Below are positions 14,224-20,615 of a stretch of DNA of 33,648 bases, one piece after another. Below the pieces are notes generated by a model that had not been told where the DNA came from, did no database searches, and worked only from the letters and a program-made list of their open reading frames with translations. This DNA is from CAZXVW01 sp964644025. GTDB lineage: Bacteria > Acidobacteriota > Terriglobia > Bryobacterales > Bryobacteraceae. Each line of letters opens with the position of its first letter. The first letter of the stretch is position 1. The position numbers and the translations under genes were made by a program. The stretch is from contig CAZXVW010000024.1 in NCBI GenBank assembly GCA_964644025.1, forward strand, positions 1-33,648, read 5' to 3'.

Positions 14224-15164
14224 GTACCGGGATCATCGCTAATCCACTCTCAGCCGGAGGCAGGACCGGCAAGCGCTGGAACCGGCTCCGCCGGGCGCTC
14301 GAAGCGAAGCTGGACGGGCTGGAGATCCGCTTCACCGAAGGGGCGGGCCACGCCACCGAGCTGACGCGCGAGCTGCTGTGGCGCGGCTGCGACCGGATCG
14401 TCGGCGTGGGCGGGGATGGCACGTTCAATGAGATCGCCAACGGTTTCTTCGACCGCGGCCGTCTCATCCGGCCGGACGCCTGCCTGGGTCTGGTCCCCAC
14501 TGGAACCGGCGGCGATTTCCAGCGCAGCCTGCAAATTCCCTCCGATCCCGACGAAGCAATTGCGGTTCTGGTCCGCGGGAGGCCGCTTCTCATCGACCTG
14601 GGCACGGTCACCTACCGGGCCTACGAGGGGCAGACACGGAGCCGCTACTTCGTCAATCTCACCAGTTTCGGCATGGGCGGCGAGGTGTCAGCGCGGGCGA
14701 AGAACGCGTTTGGCCTTTTCGGCGGGAAGGCGGCGTTTTTCTGGGCGACGCTGAAAACCTTCGCCAGCTATCGCGGCAAACCAGTGGACCTCATGCTCGA
14801 TGATTGGGACCGGCCGCGGCGCTACCGCGTGCTGAACGTCGCCGTGGGCAACGGCTCGTTCCATGGCGGAGGGATGCACGTCTGCCCGCGGGCCCGGTTC
14901 GACGACGGCGTGCTGGAAGTGACCGTGATTGACGACCTCAGCGTGCTGACGCTCATCAAGGATGTCCGCTATCTTTACAACGGCAACATTTACGAGCACC
15001 CGAAGGTCCGGCATTTCCGGGCGCGGAGTATCAAGGCCACCTCGCCGGAGACGACCCGCATCGAGGTAGATGGCGAGCCGGTGGGGACGCTGCCGCTGGA
15101 GATCACGATTTTGCCCCGCGCGTTGCCGGTGCTGGTGGCCGGCGATAGTACGCTGGCCGGCTGA
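14220..15164 (+). CDS. Diacylglycerol kinase family lipid kinase (YegS/BmrU-like)
   Basis: 314 residues. ATG 14220 overlaps the upstream stop (ATGA). The N-terminus has IIANPLSAGGRTGKRW; GVGGDGTFNEIANG near residues 62-75 is the DAGK catalytic-domain signature, and LVPTGTGGDFQRSL follows. The C-terminal beta-sandwich has VAVGNGSFHGGGM and ends with the IEVDGEPVGTLPLEI motif of the family. It uses ATP to phosphorylate a lipid hydroxyl such as diacylglycerol or a related lipid. As the last gene of the operon, opposite in direction to the HAD phosphatase, it could set the phosphorylation state of the lipid made here. Confidence 0.92.
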   Translation: MSTGIIANPLSAGGRTGKRWNRLRRALEAKLDGLEIRFTEGAGHATELTRELLWRGCDRIVGVGGDGTFNEIANGFFDRGRLIRPDACLGLVPTGTGGDFQRSLQIPSDPDEAIAVLVRGRPLLIDLGTVTYRAYEGQTRSRYFVNLTSFGMGGEVSARAKNAFGLFGGKAAFFWATLKTFASYRGKPVDLMLDDWDRPRRYRVLNVAVGNGSFHGGGMHVCPRARFDDGVLEVTVIDDLSVLTLIKDVRYLYNGNIYEHPKVRHFRARSIKATSPETTRIEVDGEPVGTLPLEITILPRALPVLVAGDSTLAG

Positions 15165-15185
15165 GCGCGAAGCGGGCCCGCGCTC
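15163..15185 (+). terminator. Hairpin at the end of the lipid operon
   Basis: GAGCGCG (15163-15169) pairs with CGCGCTC (15179-15185) around a 9-base loop and overlaps the stop codon of the kinase gene. No T-run follows, so it may be a Rho-linked or weak terminator. Confidence 0.35.
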
Positions 15186-15232
15186 CAGCCTCCCAGCTCC
15201 GTCCGTCAGGAGCCGCTAAGATAGAGCGAGAC

Positions 15233-16555
15233 ATGTTCGTCCCGCCCTCGCCCGGCGGGCCGGTTCACTCGATCAACATGGAGAAGCGAATCCTGTTACG
15301 CGGAGCCCGGCAACTCGTGACCTTGCACGGTCCGAGGGCAGCCCGCCGCGGCGCGGCGATGCGCGAGCTGGGCGTGATCCAGGACGGGGCCGTGCTGATT
15401 GTCGATGGTATGATTCGCGACGTCGGACCCAGCCGCCGGGTGGAGAACCTGGCCGCAGCCCGCCAGGCGATCGAAATCAGCGCCGACGGCCGGGTGGTGA
15501 TGCCGGGTTTCGTTGATGCGCGGACCAGCTTAATCGCCGGCCCGCCGCTGCTGGACGACTATGAAACGCGCATCACGGGCGCCGCCGGGAGCGGGGCCGG
15601 CGCAAGCGAACCGGCGCCGGAAGCCCTGATCCGGGCGGTGCGAAATTCCTCGCGCCCACGCCTGGAGCTGCTGGCGCGCAAGGCGCTGAAGGAATTCGTA
15701 CGGCACGGGACGACAACGCTCGAGGCAAAATCGGGACTCGGACTCGACGAGAAAACCGAGCTCAAGATCCTGCGGGCGTTGCAAGCAGTCGACGGCCGGC
15801 CGCTCGAGATCATGTCCACGTTCTTCGGGGCCGCCGCCGTCGCCCCGGATCACAACGGCACCAGTGACGATTACCTGGATTGGATCCTCGACCGGGTGCT
15901 GCCGAAAATCCGTCGGCTGAAGCTGGCGCGATTCGCCGAAGTGCGCTGCGGGGAGGGAGCGTTTACTCCCGAGCAGGCACGGCGCTACCTGCTGGCGGCC
16001 AGGGAGCAGGGATTTCTGCTGCGTCTCACGACGGACGAATTCACCTCGAGCGGGGCCGTCCGCCTCGCCGTCGAGCTGGGAGCGGCCAGCGTGGACCACT
16101 TGGAGCATCTCAGCGAAGAGGATTGCGGCGTTCTTGCGGACTCGGCCACGGTGGCCACGCTGGTTCCCGGCGCTTCGTTCCATCGCCGGCGGGAGGTGTA
16201 CGCACCGGCCCGCGCGCTGATTGACGGAGGCGCGGCGGTCGCCCTGGCCACCGGCTACAGCTCCGACCGGTGCCCGAGCTGCAACATGTCCGCCATCCTG
16301 TCGCTCGCCTGCAACCAGATGGGCATGACTCCGGCCGAGGCCGTCACCGCGGCCACCATCAATGGGGCCCACGCGCTGCGGTGCGCGGACCGCGTGGGCT
16401 CATTGGAGTACGGGAAGCAGGCCGACCTCATCATGCTGAACGTGCCGGACTACCGGGAGATTCCCTATCATTTCGGGATGAACCCGGTGACACTGACGAT
16501 GAAGCGGGGAGACGTGATCTGCCCGCGGATGGAGTTCCCTTGGTCGAGAAGCTAG
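15233..16555 (+). CDS. Imidazolonepropionase-like amidohydrolase lacking the metal ligands
   Basis: 440 residues from ATG 15233, or 425 from ATG 15278; neither has a good ribosome-binding site. The C-terminal third closely follows HutI: NMSAILSLACNQMGMTPAEA, then ATINGAHALRCADRVGSLEYGKQADL and YREIPYHFGMN. EAKSGLGL and FFGAAAV match other HutI blocks. HutI opens the imidazolone ring in histidine breakdown using one metal ion. Here the ligands are gone: the H-x-H of DPHTH is R97-T-S99 in DARTS, the His of HADEF is Thr266 in TTDEF, and the Asp of ATDxNPG is Gly341 in ATGYSSD. So it is probably not a normal HutI. It overlaps the formimidoyltransferase gene, which supports a link with histidine breakdown. 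Confidence 0.85.
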   Translation: MFVPPSPGGPVHSINMEKRILLRGARQLVTLHGPRAARRGAAMRELGVIQDGAVLIVDGMIRDVGPSRRVENLAAARQAIEISADGRVVMPGFVDARTSLIAGPPLLDDYETRITGAAGSGAGASEPAPEALIRAVRNSSRPRLELLARKALKEFVRHGTTTLEAKSGLGLDEKTELKILRALQAVDGRPLEIMSTFFGAAAVAPDHNGTSDDYLDWILDRVLPKIRRLKLARFAEVRCGEGAFTPEQARRYLLAAREQGFLLRLTTDEFTSSGAVRLAVELGAASVDHLEHLSEEDCGVLADSATVATLVPGASFHRRREVYAPARALIDGGAAVALATGYSSDRCPSCNMSAILSLACNQMGMTPAEAVTAATINGAHALRCADRVGSLEYGKQADLIMLNVPDYREIPYHFGMNPVTLTMKRGDVICPRMEFPWSRS

Positions 16556-17472
16556 TGGAGTGTGTTCCGAACTTTTCCGAAGGCCGGAACGCGGCCCGGG
16601 TGGAGGCGATCGTCGCGGCGATCGCCACGGCGCCGGGCATTCTGCTGCTGGACCGCCACTCCGACGCGGACCACAACCGCACCGTGGTCACCTTCGCCGG
16701 CAGCCCGGAAGCGGTGCTGGAGGCGGCTCTGCGCGGGGCCGGGAAGGCCGTGGAGCTGATCGATCTGCGCCAACACCAGGGCGTTCATCCGCGCATCGGC
16801 GCGCTTGACGTGCTGCCGTTCGTCCCGCTGCGCGGCGCCGGCATGGAGACCTGCGTGGCGCTGGCCCGGCAAGCCGGCGAACAGATCTGGCGCCGTTACC
16901 ACGTTCCCGTCTATTTTTACGAGAAAGCAGCCCGGCGGCCGGACCGCGCCAACCTGGCTCACGTTCGCCGGGGCCAGTTCGAGGGACTTCGGGAAGCGGT
17001 GCGCCGCGACCCGGACCGGCGGCCGGACATTGGAGGCCCGGAACTGCATCCCACGGCTGGCGCGACGGCGGTCGGGGCGCGGAAAATCCTGATCGCCTTC
17101 AACATTCAACTCGCCACCTCCGACGTCGAAATCGCGAAGCGGATTGCCAGAAAAGTGCGCGCCTCCTCCGGCGGACTGCCGCACGTGAAAGCAATGGGCG
17201 TGCTGCTGAGGTCGCGGAATCTCGCCCAGGTGTCGATGAACCTCACCGATTTCGAGCGCACGCCCCCGCATCGGGCTTATGCGGCTGTCAAGCGGGAAGC
17301 CGACTCGTTGGGCGTGAAGATCGCCGGCAGTGAGATCGTGGGCCTCGTGCCGCAGAAAGCACTGGAGCTGATGGCCGGGCGCGACCTGCAGTTTGAGCAC
17401 CCGCCTGATTCAATGGTGTTGGAAAAGCGTCTCGCCGAGGCCGCCGTGGCGCGCCACGATACAATGGATTGA
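16540..17472 (+). CDS. ftcD: Glutamate formimidoyltransferase
   Basis: 310 residues from TTG 16540, which overlaps the upstream gene by 16 bp. GGAG lies 6 bases before this TTG, and the resulting start VEKLVECVPNFSEGRN matches the family N-terminus. Further signatures are DRHSDADHNRTVVTF, HQGVHPRIGALDVLPFVP, GPELHPTAGATAVGARKILIAFN and AMGVLLRSRNLAQVSMNLTDF. The length fits the transferase domain alone, without the cyclodeaminase domain. It moves the formimino group of N-formimino-L-glutamate to tetrahydrofolate, the last stage of one histidine degradation route. HutH and HutU are not in the window. Confidence 0.95.
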   Translation: MVEKLVECVPNFSEGRNAARVEAIVAAIATAPGILLLDRHSDADHNRTVVTFAGSPEAVLEAALRGAGKAVELIDLRQHQGVHPRIGALDVLPFVPLRGAGMETCVALARQAGEQIWRRYHVPVYFYEKAARRPDRANLAHVRRGQFEGLREAVRRDPDRRPDIGGPELHPTAGATAVGARKILIAFNIQLATSDVEIAKRIARKVRASSGGLPHVKAMGVLLRSRNLAQVSMNLTDFERTPPHRAYAAVKREADSLGVKIAGSEIVGLVPQKALELMAGRDLQFEHPPDSMVLEKRLAEAAVARHDTMD

Positions 17473-18339
17473 GTGGCGGCCCCCATCAATATCCGGCAAC
17501 CACAACGCCCGCGGTGGGTGCGCGCTCCGGCCCCGGCGGGCGAGCAGTACCGGCGGCTAAAGCGCCTGGTGAGCCAGTTGCGGCTCCACACGGTGTGCGA
17601 GAGCGCCGCGTGCCCGAATATCGGCGAATGCTGGCAGCGCGGCACGGCCACGTTCATGATCCTGGGCAATGTTTGCACGCGCCGTTGCGGTTTTTGCGGC
17701 GTGAGAAAGGGCGCGCCGGCGCCGGTGGACTACAATGAGCCGCGCCGGGTAGCCGAGGCGGTGAAGGTGCTCGGCCTTGCCTATGCCGTCATCACCAGCG
17801 TCACCCGGGACGATCGTCCCGACGGCGGCGCCGAACTGTTCGCCATGACCATCCGCGCCATCCGGGAGGAGGTTCCCGGCTGCCGGGTGGAGGTTCTCGT
17901 ACCGGATTTCCGCGGTTCCCGCGAGGCCCTGGCCAGGGTGATGGCGGCGGGGCCCGATGTGCTGAACCATAACGTCGAAACGGTCCCGCAACTGTACTCC
18001 CGGGTTCGCCCGGGGGCGCGCTACGAGCGGTCACTGGAACTGCTGGCCCGCGCCCGGCGGCTGTCGCCCGCGACACCGGCCAAAAGCGGCTTAATGCTCG
18101 GCCTGGGCGAAAAGCCGGAAGAAATCCTGGCCGTGATGAAGGATCTCCGCGCTTGCGGGGTGAGCATCCTCACTCTCGGGCAGTACCTTCGGCCCTCGCC
18201 GCGGCACCTGCCCGTCGAGCGATACGTTCCACCGGAAGAGTTCGCCGGCTACCGCCGCCGAGGGCTGGCCATGGGGTTTTCCCGCGTCGAGGCCGGCCCG
18301 CTGGTGCGAAGCTCCTACCACGCGGACGCGGGAGCCTGA
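17473..18339 (+). CDS. lipA: Lipoyl synthase
   Basis: 288 residues from GTG 17473, directly after the ftcD stop. The auxiliary-cluster cysteines appear as CESAACPNIGEC near residues 43-54. The radical-SAM cluster motif is CTRRCGFC (C-x3-C-x2-C) near 70-77. ITSVTRDDRPDGGA, VLVPDFRG, VLNHNVETVPQLYSRVRPGA and SGLMLGLGE are all LipA signatures, and the protein ends with the usual GPLVRSSYHAD. It inserts two sulfurs into protein-bound octanoyl groups, using S-adenosylmethionine, to make lipoyl cofactors. It has no functional link to the histidine genes beyond possible co-transcription. Confidence 0.97.
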   Translation: MAAPINIRQPQRPRWVRAPAPAGEQYRRLKRLVSQLRLHTVCESAACPNIGECWQRGTATFMILGNVCTRRCGFCGVRKGAPAPVDYNEPRRVAEAVKVLGLAYAVITSVTRDDRPDGGAELFAMTIRAIREEVPGCRVEVLVPDFRGSREALARVMAAGPDVLNHNVETVPQLYSRVRPGARYERSLELLARARRLSPATPAKSGLMLGLGEKPEEILAVMKDLRACGVSILTLGQYLRPSPRHLPVERYVPPEEFAGYRRRGLAMGFSRVEAGPLVRSSYHADAGA

Positions 18340-18411
18340 AACCAGCCGGATTGGCGATTCCGGGAACAACAGGCCGGCCTGGCCGTACTGATTTGTGAGG
18401 AGGACAACGCG

Positions 18412-18606
18412 ATGGTCAAGTTCCTGCTGTGGTGCATTCTATTTGTGCTGTGCTGGCCGCTCGCGCTGCTGGCGCTGATCCTGTATCCGGTGGTCTGGCT
18501 CGTGCTGCTGCCGTTCCGGCTGCTGGGCATTGCCGTGGGCGCGGTGCTGGAGCTGATCTGGGCGCTGGTCACGTTGCCGGCGCGCTTGCTCAAGGCCGTG
18601 GGCTGA
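18412..18606 (+). CDS. Small membrane protein, 64 residues
   Basis: AGGAGG lies 8 bases before ATG 18412, so expression is likely. Almost the whole chain is hydrophobic: MVKFLLWCILFVLCWPLA, LYPVVWLVLLPF and VGAVLELIWALVTLP, probably two or three membrane passes with Pro breaks. It ends in a short basic tail (ARLLKAVG). I recognise no family. Its stop lies 10 bp from the stop of a convergent small membrane-protein gene. Confidence 0.65.
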   Translation: MVKFLLWCILFVLCWPLALLALILYPVVWLVLLPFRLLGIAVGAVLELIWALVTLPARLLKAVG

Positions 18607-18616
18607 GGCTCACCCG

Positions 18617-18859
18617 TCAACCGGTGGAGGCATCCGGCGGCTTCCCGCCCTGTTCCGGCTTCAACTTTCGATAACAGATCAGGTACGCCCCGCCCACGGC
18701 GACCGGGATCAGCCCGATCGTGGCGACGGCAAAAAGATTCCGGTCTCCCTCCGCCACTCCGAAGGCGACGAAGAAGATTGCCAGGGCCACTCCCAGCAGT
18801 AGCCAAATCAATCCCCGCAGCATGCAGGCGTTCGGGTTCAACTGCGCCGAATCGGCCAA
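18617..18859 (-). CDS. Small two-TM membrane protein
   Basis: 80 residues from TTG 18859, or 68 from ATG 18823; neither has a ribosome-binding site. Two hydrophobic segments (GLIWLLLGVALAIFFVAFGV and FAVATIGLIPVAVGGAYLIC) are followed by a basic, Pro/Gly-rich tail. The frame stays open upstream with a Lys/Arg/Pro-rich sequence, so the real start may be further up. In another frame, an ATG at 18986 overlaps the stop of the upstream gene (TGATG) and could be the true start if a frameshift lies between. Probably the second gene after the PP0621-like gene. Confidence 0.55.
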   Translation of the reverse strand: MADSAQLNPNACMLRGLIWLLLGVALAIFFVAFGVAEGDRNLFAVATIGLIPVAVGGAYLICYRKLKPEQGGKPPDASTG

Positions 18860-18985
18860 GAGCGCCAGCGGCGGCCTGTTCGCATTCGGCCGCTTCGATT
18901 TCCTCTGGCCGGTGGCGGTGGTGAGTGGAGGACTGGTACTGTGGAGTCTCTTTAGCCTGGCTTTCGACCTCAGTCTCCAGGCGCA

Positions 18986-19264
18986 TCAGCCTTTGAACTT
19001 ATCCCGGCAGGCTTCCGAGCAGAAGTAGTAGGTCTTGCCGTTGACGGTCTTTCGGATTCTGGTTTCGGTGGAAACGTAGATCCCGCATACCGGGTCCTGC
19101 TTCAGTTCACCGCCAGCGGGAGTAGTGGCTGACTTGCCGGAAGAACGCCGGGGAGCGCTCGGCTGAAACAGTTCCGCCACAGCCTTTCCGATCAGACCGG
19201 CCACGGCACGGACGATGGTGATCAGAAAGATGATGAGCAGCAGATATACAAGCGTCCGTATCAT
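18986..19264 (-). CDS. PP0621/YHS-like membrane-anchored small protein
   Basis: 92 residues. One N-terminal membrane segment (LVYLLLIIFLITIVRAVAGL) is followed by a Ser/Pro-rich linker and a C-terminal Cys-rich unit: DPVCGIYVSTETR, then NGKTYYFCSEACRDKF. The pattern C-G-x-Y-V ... Y-F-C-S-x-x-C matches the PP0621 family and resembles TRASH/YHS metal-binding domains, which bind metal through the cysteines. The role is unknown; metal sensing or handling at the membrane is plausible. Such a unit often faces the cytoplasm, but topology cannot be fixed here. Confidence 0.75.
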   Translation of the reverse strand: MIRTLVYLLLIIFLITIVRAVAGLIGKAVAELFQPSAPRRSSGKSATTPAGGELKQDPVCGIYVSTETRIRKTVNGKTYYFCSEACRDKFKG

Positions 19265-19319
19265 CGCACCGCGCGCTCCGGGCGAGCCCCCCGCGATTCA
19301 TTAGCCGGCGGCCGGTTTC

Positions 19320-20465
19320 TTACTTCTTCTTGCGGCGTTGCGCTTCCGGATTTGTGTACTGCGTCTCGACCGAACCCGACAGCGACTGGATCGCGCCCTG
19401 CGCCGAGGCAGCGTAGGGACCGTTTGGCTCGAGTTCCAGGTACTTCTCAAGCGCCTCTCTGGTACCTTCCGGCGGAATGATCTTGCCGTCGTCACCGATT
19501 TTCGCCTTCGAGAGCAAGTACATGCCGTACTGGAAGTAAGCATTGGCGTACTTGGGATCGGCCTCGATGGCCTTCTTGAAGGCGGCGCCGGCCGCTTCCA
19601 TCTTGCCGGTGTTCACTAGCACCGCGCCGAGGTTGTAGTAGTACTGCCCGGCGCCGGCGGGATTGATCTGGGCGGCCTGCTCCAGTTCCGCCTGGGCCTC
19701 GTCCAGCTTGCCGGCCTTCGCCAGCGCCAGGGCGAAGTTGTTGTGGTAAGCGGCATCATCCGGCTTCATCTCGATGACCTTCTGGTAGGCTTCAATCCCC
19801 TTGGTCAGCGCCGCTTCCCGTTCCGCGCCGGCCTTGGTCCCGGCCATCTGGATGTAGGTATCGGCCAGGTTGGCCAAGACGACATGCTGTTTCGGATCAA
19901 TCTCGGCGGCCTTCTCGAAGTTCTGGATGGCGACATCCCATTGTTTGGCCTGCTTGGCGGTCATGGCGGCGTTGAAGGCGTCGTTCAGCGCCTTGTTCTT
20001 CCGTAATGCCTTGGTCCGCTCTTCCATCTGCTTCTTCAGCGCCTGACGTTGTTCCGGTGTCAGCCCGCGCATCTGCTCCTCGGTCAACTGGCCGGAAGCG
20101 GCGGCCTGCTGAAGGGCCTTTCGCTTGGCGGCGAGTGCCTTGAGATCGAAATTCACTTTCACGTTTTCACCCAAGGTGGTCCGGACGCCCTGGACCTGGT
20201 CCACGACCTTCCCGTTGACCTCGCAAGCGATGTTGTACCGGCCGAGCGGCAGACCGGCGTGGAAGTAATGCCCTTTCTTGTTTGTCTTGACCTGGTAATG
20301 ACCGCGAATGTCTACTCGTTCAATCTTGATGAGGGCGCCCTTCAACGGTTTTCCGTCCTCGCCAATCACGTCACCCTCGATCGCTGAAGTTTGCGCCCAC
20401 GCGCCGGCCGCCAACAAGACGGAACAGCCGGCCGCGATAAGAAGCCTGCGCAGCAGTATTGCCAT
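19320..20465 (-). CDS. Secreted TPR protein with carboxypeptidase-regulatory-like domain
   Basis: 381 residues from ATG 20465; GGAGG lies 9 bases upstream, preferred over a start 60 bp earlier. A signal peptide (LLRRLLIAAGCSVLLAAGAWA, cut near AWA-QT) leads to a beta-sandwich domain (IEGDVIGEDGKPLKGALIKI, residues ~28-110) of the carboxypeptidase-regulatory type. A charged helical linker follows, then three to five TPR-like units (WDVAIQNFEKAAEIDP; EAYQKVIEMKPDDAAYHNNF; LDEAQAELEQAAQINP; MEAAGAAFKKAIEADPKYAN). The tail is basic (RRKKK). It probably acts as a periplasmic scaffold. Very common in acidobacteria. Confidence 0.88.
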   Translation of the reverse strand: MAILLRRLLIAAGCSVLLAAGAWAQTSAIEGDVIGEDGKPLKGALIKIERVDIRGHYQVKTNKKGHYFHAGLPLGRYNIACEVNGKVVDQVQGVRTTLGENVKVNFDLKALAAKRKALQQAAASGQLTEEQMRGLTPEQRQALKKQMEERTKALRKNKALNDAFNAAMTAKQAKQWDVAIQNFEKAAEIDPKQHVVLANLADTYIQMAGTKAGAEREAALTKGIEAYQKVIEMKPDDAAYHNNFALALAKAGKLDEAQAELEQAAQINPAGAGQYYYNLGAVLVNTGKMEAAGAAFKKAIEADPKYANAYFQYGMYLLSKAKIGDDGKIIPPEGTREALEKYLELEPNGPYAASAQGAIQSLSGSVETQYTNPEAQRRKKK

Positions 20466-20510
20466 GAAAACCGACCTCCACTTACGGCTGTTGATATCCA
20501 CTCTCAGCAT

Positions 20511-20516
20511 ACTATA
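20511..20516 (-). promoter_or_regulatory. -10 element (TATAGT) of the TPR gene
   Basis: TATAGT read on the minus strand lies 46 bp before ATG 20465, in an AT-rich island unusual for this window. No matching -35 box is evident. Confidence 0.4.
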
Positions 20517-20559
20517 AACACACAAACGGCGGCCAGTCCGGTTCCCGGTGAGAGCCTGC

Positions 20560-20574
20560 CGGGGCTTCGCCCCG
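20560..20574 (-). terminator. Short GC hairpin downstream of the UPF0182 gene
   Basis: CGGGGC-TTC-GCCCCG is a perfect 6-bp stem located 42 bp past the stop of the minus-strand UPF0182 gene. There is no T-run, so termination is only suggested. Confidence 0.35.
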
Positions 20575-20615
20575 CGATGGCGCCGGGCCGGGGCGCAGCA
20601 CTGTGTAGGGGTTCG

